Source: an uncultured Collinsella sp. (GTDB lineage: Bacteria > Actinomycetota > Coriobacteriia > Coriobacteriales > Coriobacteriaceae). From it: 11,165 nt of DNA. A program made the position numbers and the translations under genes. Below, one piece after another: positions 5,343-11,165 of this stretch (position 1 is its first letter; every line of letters begins with the position of its first letter). The notes under the pieces are model-generated. The model saw only the letters and a list, made by a program, of their open reading frames with translations. It searched no databases and was not told where the DNA came from. The DNA is taken from NCBI GenBank assembly GCA_937937835.1, contig CALDBJ010000126.1:1-11165 (forward strand). The letters run 5' to 3'.

Positions 5343-6053
5343 TTGTCCCAGCTCGAAAAATGCGACCGCCGGTCCCTTCGCTCGCAGCGTGCCCTTCGCC
5401 AGGCACTTGCCAGCGAGCTTGCCGAAAGCGGCGACCTTTCGCGCATTAATGTCGCGTCGCTCACCGAGCGCGCTGGCCTTACGCGCCGCACGTTCTATTC
5501 GCACTACCGCGATATCCCCGACTTTATCAATCAAATCGAGGACGGCTTGCTGGCCGAGATCCGTGAGCGCATTGAGCTCATCACCGCAGCTCAGCTGCCC
5601 GATCTCTATCACAACATCGATGAGCTCGAGCCGGCACCCGGTTCGGTTGAGTTGCTGCGCTACCTTGCGGCCAACCGCGATTTAATCGGATCGCTGCTGG
5701 GCCCGGGCGGCGACCCCGCCTTTATTAAAAAGATCATCGATACCGCACGCGAGGCCGTGGTGCCGCGCGCACAGACGGGCATTTTGGGCTTGGCGCTGGG
5801 CACCTTCTTTGACTACTACGTCACCTATGTCGTGAGTGCCGAGGTCGGCATGATCCAGCGTTGGTTTGAGCGTGACCTTTCTGAATCGCCCGAGACCATG
5901 GCGCGCATTATGACGGTTATCGCCTTTGTGCGCCCCGGCGACCTGTATGGCCAACCCATCGATATCAACGTGCCGGAATACGGCATGAAGCTATTGAACC
6001 TGCAGCTCGAGGACGCGGTCGACACCACCGCAACCGTCGAGTCCAACAACTAA
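5343..6053 (+). CDS. TetR/AcrR-family transcriptional regulator
   Basis: A 236-residue regulator. The N-terminal domain (about 10-60) has the TetR helix-turn-helix: residues 34-56 with VASLTERAGLTRRTFYSHY followed by RDIPDF. Residues ~65-200 are helical and would form the ligand-binding and dimer domain. Residues ~200-236 are an extra tail. The start is TTG 5343, with AAGGAGG at 5332-5338 four bases upstream. No ATG in this frame fits the domain. The gene lies 11 bases upstream of the giant activase-like gene and in the same direction, so it most likely regulates itself and that gene through the repeats at 5277-5321. The ligand cannot be read from the sequence. An acyl-CoA or related metabolite is a guess from the neighbour. 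Confidence 0.87.
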   Translation: MSQLEKCDRRSLRSQRALRQALASELAESGDLSRINVASLTERAGLTRRTFYSHYRDIPDFINQIEDGLLAEIRERIELITAAQLPDLYHNIDELEPAPGSVELLRYLAANRDLIGSLLGPGGDPAFIKKIIDTAREAVVPRAQTGILGLALGTFFDYYVTYVVSAEVGMIQRWFERDLSESPETMARIMTVIAFVRPGDLYGQPIDINVPEYGMKLLNLQLEDAVDTTATVESNN

Positions 6054-6064
6054 GAGGAGAGACA

Positions 6065-9000
6065 ATGAGCAAACTCGTCGAGGGCATCAAGGACCGCATG
6101 GTCGCTGCCGCACGCGAGGCCGCGCCCGCCGTGGTGGACGCCGCGCAGAAGGCCGCGACCGCAGCTGCCGAGAAAGTTGCCGAGGCAGTTGCCGATGCCA
6201 AGAACGCGGCAGGGGAGACGTCCGTCGCTAGCGAGCTCGCCACTGCCGCTGAGCCCGTAGCCGCCGTCCACGCCCCCGAAGGCGCGATCTTCAACCCCGA
6301 GAACGCTCGCGGCAACCTGCACCTGGGCATCGACGTGGGCTCCACCACCGTTAAACTTGCCGTGCTCAACGACGACAACCAGATCGTCTACGCCAAGTAC
6401 CAGCGCCACCACACCGACGTCCGTGCCTGCGCCCGCGACCTGTTCGAGGGCGCTGCGACCGTGCTGCCGACGGCCCAGATGACCTGCGCCATCACCGGCT
6501 CGGGCGGCCTTCTGCTGTCCCAGTGGCTCGACCTGGAGTTTGTCCAGGAGGTCATCGCCAGCAAGCGCGCTGTCGAGACCCTCATCCCGGCCACCGATGT
6601 CGCCATCGAGCTGGGCGGCGAGGACGCCAAGATCATCTACTTCGACAACGGCATCGAGCAGCGCATGAACGGCACCTGTGCCGGCGGTACGGGCGCGTTC
6701 ATCGACCAGATGGCAACCCTGCTGCACACCGACGCCAGCGGCCTTAACGAACTCGCGGCCAACGCCACCACCATCTATCCCATCGCCAGCCGCTGCGGCG
6801 TTTTTGCCAAGACCGACGTCCAGCCGCTGCTCAACGAGGGCGCCCGCCCCGAGGACGTGGCGGCCTCCATCTTCCAAGCCGTCGTGACCCAGACCATCTC
6901 GGGTCTGGCGTGCGGCCGTCCCATTCGCGGCAACGTCGCCTTCCTGGGCGGCCCGCTGCAGTATCTCTCTGAGCTGCGCCACCGCTTCTACCTCACGCTC
7001 AACCTGGACGAAGAGCACCGCATTGTGCCCCAAAACGCTCACCTGTTTGTGGCGAGCGGCGCCGCCATGGCGCACGAGTCCAACAAGCTCAGCACGTTCC
7101 CGCAGCTCATCGAGGCCATCGACAGCTTGGGTGACACGCAGGGTGCCGAGGTCGAGCGTCTGGATCCGCTCTTTGCCACCGACGAGGACTTTGCCGAGTT
7201 CAAGACCCGCCACGACACCGAGGTCGTCCCCAAGGGCAAGCTCGACGGCTACACCGGCCGCGTGTTCATTGGCATCGACGCCGGCTCCACCACCATGAAG
7301 GCCGCGCTCGTGGGCGAGGATGGCCAGCTGTTGCACACCTGGTACGGCAACAACAACGGCGACATCCTGGGCACGGCCAAGGTCATCATGGCCGATTTCT
7401 ACAACCACATTCCCGCCGGCTGCACCATCGGTCACGTGACCACCACGGGCTACGGTGAGGCGCTGCTCATCGAGGCCCTCAAGGCCGATTCCGGCGAGAT
7501 CGAGACCGTCGCGCACCTGCGCGGCGCCAAGGCATTCCTGCCCGGCGTCGAGTTCATCCTGGACATTGGCGGCCAGGACATGAAGTGCCTGCGCGTCAAG
7601 GACGGCGTCATCGAGCACATCATGCTCAACGAGGCCTGCTCGTCGGGCTGCGGCAGCTTTATCGAGAGCTTCGCCGTGTCTATGAACATGGACGTGCGCG
7701 CGTTCGCCAACGCTGCCATTCATGCCAAGGCCCCCGTCGACCTGGGCAGCCGCTGCACGGTCTTTATGAACTCGCGCGTTAAGCAGGCGCAAAAGGAAGG
7801 CGCCACGGTGGGCGACATCGCGGCCGGCCTGTCCTATTCCGTCATCAAGAATGCCCTATTCAAGGTCATTAAGCTGCGCGACCCCAAGGAGATCGGCAAC
7901 CAGGTGATCGTCCAGGGCGGCACCTTTATGTCCGATGCCACGCTGCGCGCGTTTGAGCAGCTCACGGGCGTTCATGCCGTGCGTCCCGACATCGCCGGCT
8001 GCATGGGCGCCTACGGTGCGGCCCTGCTCGCCCGCGATCGCGCCGGCGCCGACGGCACCTCGACCATTCTTTCTGCCGAGGACATCGCGCACCTTACCGT
8101 GACGCAAAAGCATGTCCGCTGCGGCCGTTGCTCTAACAACTGCCAGCTTACCGTCAACGACTTTGGCGGCGGCAGGCGCTTCATTACCGGCAACCGCTGC
8201 GAGAAGGGCGCCGGCCACAAAAAGCAGAAGACTGAGGCCCCCAACCTTTTCAAAAAGAAAAACGAGCTGCTCTTTAACCGCGAGGTGCTGAGCCCCGACG
8301 AGGCCCCGCGTGGTACCGTCGGCATCCCCCGTGCGCTCAACATGTACGAGAACTACCCCTTCTGGCACGCGTTCTTTACGCGCCTGGGCTTTAGCGTGCA
8401 GCTGTCCGACCAGTCGAGCAAAAAGACCTACCAGGCGGGCATCGAGTCCATGCCGTCCGAGAGCGTGTGCTACCCGGCAAAGATGAGCCACGGCCATGTG
8501 ATGAACCTCATCGACCGCGATGTCGACTTCATCTGGATGCCGTGCGTGCGCTGGGAGCGCAAGGAGGATCCGACGGCTGGCAACTGTTACAACTGCCCCA
8601 TCGTCATGAGCTACCCCACAGCGCTGGCGCTCAACATCGACGAGATTCGCGAACAGAACATCGAGTTCCTGTATCCGTTTGTGCCGTATCACGATAAGAC
8701 CGAGCTTAAGCGCCGTCTGTACCAGGTGCTCGCCGTCGACCGTGTGGCCGATGCGCAAGCCGGTCGCGGTCGCGTGCGCGGTCCCAAGATCACGCGCTCC
8801 GAGGTCGATGCCGCCGTCAACGCTGCTTTTGAGGCCGATGCGCGTTTCCACGAGGATATCCAGACCATGGGCGAGGAGGCTCTTAAGTGGGTCGAGGACC
8901 ATGGCGGTCACGGCATCGTGCTCGCCGGTCGTCCCTACCATAACGACCCCGAGATCAACCACGCCCTGCCCGAACTTATCTCGAGCTTTGGCTTTGCGGT

Positions 9001-10846
9001 CTTTACCGAGGATTCGCTTGCGCATCTGGTAAAGCCCGAGCGTCCGATTCGCGTCGTCGACCAGTGGATGTACCACAGCCGCCTGTACGCCGTCGCCCGT
9101 TTTGTGACGATGCGCAACGACCTGGACCTGATCCAGCTCAATTCCTTCGGCTGCGGCCTGGACGCTCTGACCACCGATCAGGTGCAGGAGATTCTGGAAG
9201 CCAGCGGCAAGATCTACACCGTGCTTAAGATCGACGAGGTGTCTAACCTGGGTGCCGCGCGCATCCGCATCCGCTCGCTCATGGCCGCGCTTAAGGACCA
9301 GGAGGCCGAGCGCTTGGCCGAGGCCACGGTCGCGGGCGAGGCCTACGAGCAGGGCGATGCCGCGCCGGTGTCGCCCTCCACGGATGCCCCCGCGTTCGCG
9401 AGCCGCAAGTACACGTTTGAGGCTCAGCGCGAGAGTGCTTCGACCGCGTGGCCCAAGGTGCCCTTTACCGAGCAGATGCGCGAGGAGGGCTACACCATCC
9501 TGTGCCCGCAGATGGCGCCGATCCACTTTGACCTGGTCAAAGAGGTGTTCCGTGGTGCTGGCTACAACTTGGAGCTGCTGCCCTCGACTGACCACGACGC
9601 CGTCGAGGCTGGCCTGCGCTACGTGAACAATGACATTTGCTATCCGTCGATCCTGGTGACGGGCCAGATTATGGAGGCCATCGAGAGCGGTCGGTACGAC
9701 CTGTCCAAGACGGCCGTGGTTATCAGCCAGACCGGCGGCGGCTGCCGTGCCACCAACTACATCGCACTCATCCGCAAGGCCCTGCGCGAGAGCGGCCACC
9801 CCGAGATCCCGGTGATCTCGCTTTCGGCCGTGGCGCTCGGTGAGGACAACCCCGGCTTTAAGATTACGCCGGCACTGCTTAAGCAGGCAGTCTACGCAGT
9901 GCTCTTTGGTGACGTCATGATGCAGATGCTCTATCGTTGCCGCCCGTACGAGGCCACGCCCGGTGCCGCCAACGCACTCTACGAGGAGTACATGGCGCGT
10001 GCCCGCAAGCTGGCGCCTAAGTTCAACAGGCACAACTACACCAAGTTGTGCCGCGAGGCCATCCGCGCGTTCGACACCATGCCGCTTGTGGGCGAGGGTA
10101 CCAAGCCGCGCGTGGGCGTGGTTGGCGAGATCCTGGTCAAGTTCCATCCCACGGCCAACAACCACGTAGTCGATGTCATTGAGCGCGAGGGCTGCGAGGC
10201 CGTGGTACCGGGCCTGCTCGACTTCTTCCTGTACTCCATGAGCAACGCCGAGCTTCAAAAAGACGAGCTGGGAAGCTCTGCCACGGCGCGCGCTAGCATG
10301 CAGGCGCTCATTAAGCTGGTGGACTGGATGCGCACGCCGGTGGAGGAGATGCTCGAAAAGTCCCGCCGCTTCGAGGCGCCCGAGCGCATTGGCACCATGG
10401 CGGACAAGGCTCGTACGGTGCTTTCGGTGTGCAACAACATGGGCGAAGGCTGGCTGCTCACGGCCGAGATGCTCGACCTGATCGACCACGGTGCGCCCAA
10501 CATCATCTGCACGCAGCCCTTCGCGTGCCTGCCCAACCACGTAGTGGGTAAGGCCGTGATCAAGGAGCTGCGCCGCCAGCATCCCGAGAGCAACATCGTC
10601 GCGGTGGACTACGACCCCGGCGCGTCCGAGGTCAACCAGCTCAACCGCATTAAGCTCATGATCAGCGTGGCCAAGGAAAACATGCGCGCCGGCAAGGGCT
10701 TTAAGCTCGAGAAGGTGGCGCCGCTCGCGATGGACGAGGTCACCGGCCAGATGCGTGCCCACGATGGCTGCGTGAGCTGCGGCTCGGTCGACGAGAGTGC
10801 CGTGGCGTCGGTCGCTGAGCGCCTGGGACGCGGCATTAAGAAGTAA
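6065..10846 (+). CDS. Giant fused acyl-CoA dehydratase activase / HgdB-like protein
   Basis: A 1593-residue protein. Residues 1-80 are an alanine-rich charged helix. Two BadF/HgdC-type ATPase domains follow at ~85-335 and ~399-656. Each has a phosphate loop (GIDVGSTTVK 88-97, GIDAGSTTMK 403-412) and both cysteines that bind the bridging [4Fe-4S] cluster in HgdC (C205 and C244; C525 and C564). A CxxCxxxC motif (686-693) with C712 comes next. HgdB/DUF2229-like regions occupy ~750-1075 with C802, C827, C841, C844 and C1030. Related segments at ~1140-1540 carry C1147, C1192, C1227, C1482 and C1488. CVSC (1569-1572) is near the end. HgdC-type activases use ATP to push one electron at low potential into HgdB-type enzymes. 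Here both parts share one chain. The substrate is unknown, and a double-cubane-cluster type role is possible. AGGAG lies upstream of ATG 6065. Confidence 0.82.
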   Translation: MSKLVEGIKDRMVAAAREAAPAVVDAAQKAATAAAEKVAEAVADAKNAAGETSVASELATAAEPVAAVHAPEGAIFNPENARGNLHLGIDVGSTTVKLAVLNDDNQIVYAKYQRHHTDVRACARDLFEGAATVLPTAQMTCAITGSGGLLLSQWLDLEFVQEVIASKRAVETLIPATDVAIELGGEDAKIIYFDNGIEQRMNGTCAGGTGAFIDQMATLLHTDASGLNELAANATTIYPIASRCGVFAKTDVQPLLNEGARPEDVAASIFQAVVTQTISGLACGRPIRGNVAFLGGPLQYLSELRHRFYLTLNLDEEHRIVPQNAHLFVASGAAMAHESNKLSTFPQLIEAIDSLGDTQGAEVERLDPLFATDEDFAEFKTRHDTEVVPKGKLDGYTGRVFIGIDAGSTTMKAALVGEDGQLLHTWYGNNNGDILGTAKVIMADFYNHIPAGCTIGHVTTTGYGEALLIEALKADSGEIETVAHLRGAKAFLPGVEFILDIGGQDMKCLRVKDGVIEHIMLNEACSSGCGSFIESFAVSMNMDVRAFANAAIHAKAPVDLGSRCTVFMNSRVKQAQKEGATVGDIAAGLSYSVIKNALFKVIKLRDPKEIGNQVIVQGGTFMSDATLRAFEQLTGVHAVRPDIAGCMGAYGAALLARDRAGADGTSTILSAEDIAHLTVTQKHVRCGRCSNNCQLTVNDFGGGRRFITGNRCEKGAGHKKQKTEAPNLFKKKNELLFNREVLSPDEAPRGTVGIPRALNMYENYPFWHAFFTRLGFSVQLSDQSSKKTYQAGIESMPSESVCYPAKMSHGHVMNLIDRDVDFIWMPCVRWERKEDPTAGNCYNCPIVMSYPTALALNIDEIREQNIEFLYPFVPYHDKTELKRRLYQVLAVDRVADAQAGRGRVRGPKITRSEVDAAVNAAFEADARFHEDIQTMGEEALKWVEDHGGHGIVLAGRPYHNDPEINHALPELISSFGFAVFTEDSLAHLVKPERPIRVVDQWMYHSRLYAVARFVTMRNDLDLIQLNSFGCGLDALTTDQVQEILEASGKIYTVLKIDEVSNLGAARIRIRSLMAALKDQEAERLAEATVAGEAYEQGDAAPVSPSTDAPAFASRKYTFEAQRESASTAWPKVPFTEQMREEGYTILCPQMAPIHFDLVKEVFRGAGYNLELLPSTDHDAVEAGLRYVNNDICYPSILVTGQIMEAIESGRYDLSKTAVVISQTGGGCRATNYIALIRKALRESGHPEIPVISLSAVALGEDNPGFKITPALLKQAVYAVLFGDVMMQMLYRCRPYEATPGAANALYEEYMARARKLAPKFNRHNYTKLCREAIRAFDTMPLVGEGTKPRVGVVGEILVKFHPTANNHVVDVIEREGCEAVVPGLLDFFLYSMSNAELQKDELGSSATARASMQALIKLVDWMRTPVEEMLEKSRRFEAPERIGTMADKARTVLSVCNNMGEGWLLTAEMLDLIDHGAPNIICTQPFACLPNHVVGKAVIKELRRQHPESNIVAVDYDPGASEVNQLNRIKLMISVAKENMRAGKGFKLEKVAPLAMDEVTGQMRAHDGCVSCGSVDESAVASVAERLGRGIKK

Positions 10847-10874
10847 CTGGCCTGCTTTGGGCTAGATATGAGAC

Positions 10875-10911
10875 AAACGGGTGGTAGCCGTACCGGCTAC
10901 CACCCGTTTTT
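10875..10911 (+). terminator. Strong rho-independent terminator after the activase gene
   Basis: Arms 10875-10889 and 10895-10909 form a perfect 15-bp stem (core ACGGGTGGTAGCC) with a 5-base loop, running into TTTTT. It lies 28 bases after the stop at 10846 and ends the TetR-activase operon. Confidence 0.95.
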
Positions 10912-10963
10912 GCTGGACATATGTTGCGTAAATCGTTTTGTCGCAGCCTTCTGTGCACTCGAA

Positions 10964-11093
10964 TTTCGGAAGTGCGGGAAAAAACGCGAACCTCCTGAGC
11001 ACACCGCCTTTTTAGACTCTCACGACCTGCGGTTTTGTTGTAAAAAAAGCCGGTCTGGTCGGCGAATCCCGATTTTTCCCCGCACTTCCGAAA
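10964..11093. repeat. Large intergenic inverted repeat
   Basis: TTTCGGAAGTGCGGG (10964-10978) and its exact complement CCCGCACTTCCGAAA (11079-11093) are 15-base arms. Both are followed inward by A- or T-rich runs that extend the pairing imperfectly, and they enclose 100 bases. The surrounding 10912-11165 has T-runs and no ORF with a ribosome binding site. It may be a dispersed repeat, a non-coding RNA or a small non-autonomous element. No flanking target duplication was recognised. Confidence 0.55.
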
Positions 11094-11165
11094 ACAGCGG
11101 TTCAGCAGCGTCAAAAAATGCCCTCAAAATCGAGAGTTAATGACCAGATGTAGCCGTTCGCCGCA

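Noticed and set aside
6050..7792. 580-codon open frame on the minus strand
   Set aside because: It overlaps the two ATPase domains on the opposite strand, and the valine/glycine/alanine/histidine-rich translation has no recognisable motif.
7856..10762. 968-codon open frame on the minus strand
   Set aside because: It is the mirror of GC-rich codons in the activase gene. Its translation has shadow-type composition with no domain motifs and no ribosome binding site.
10964..11093. Insertion sequence or CRISPR array
   Set aside because: There is no transposase ORF, no target duplication and only two inverted, not direct, copies.
10836..11140. Overlapping 90-codon ORFs on both strands at the right end
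   Set aside because: They cross a perfect terminator and an inverted repeat, lack ribosome binding sites and have no domain-like sequence.

Overview
The window is a chromosomal segment from a high-GC Gram-positive bacterium, most likely a gut coriobacterium (Actinomycetota, Collinsella-like). This is inferred from GC-rich third codon positions, strong AAGGAGG-type ribosome binding sites, the gene set (a short DXS-like protein, a PF06541-type membrane protein, a giant fused acyl-CoA dehydratase activase) and GC-rich intergenic palindromes. The genus could not be confirmed by a search.

Layout: (1) 1-110 holds a palindrome and the terminator of the minus-strand DXS-like gene (108-1889). (2) A 228-base divergent spacer with one 12-base perfect palindrome separates it from a plus-strand pair, an HD-domain protein (2118-2654) and a PF06541 membrane protein (2658-3677). 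(3) A 254-base spacer with a hairpin and a promoter precedes a Cof-type HAD phosphatase (3932-4795). (4) The 547 bases from 4796 to 5342 carry a compact cassette: a TTGACA/TATATA promoter whose spacer contains a near-consensus Gram-positive LexA box, a leader hairpin that buries a nearly perfect Shine-Dalgarno, a 41-codon ORF for a single-span peptide with an arginine-rich tail, and a convergent minus-strand promoter that could make an antisense RNA over the end of the ORF. Two related palindromes flank it. (5) A TetR-type regulator (5343-6053) with repeats in its promoter region lies 11 bases upstream of a 1593-residue protein (6065-10846) that fuses two HgdC/BadF-type ATPase domains to HgdB-like, cysteine-rich dehydratase-type regions. 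It ends at a textbook terminator. (6) 10912-11165 is non-coding and holds a large inverted repeat.

How the parts work together: the TetR gene and the fused activase form an evident two-gene operon, probably autoregulated, and the activase looks like a one-polypeptide ATP-driven electron-transfer machine. The HD and PF06541 genes form a second two-gene unit. The small cassette at 4839-5173 has the architecture of a type I toxin-antitoxin locus under predicted SOS control and is the best candidate here for something not previously described. The DXS-like gene is monocistronic and has lost several residues that bind the acceptor phosphate in classical DXS, so its annotated reaction is doubtful.
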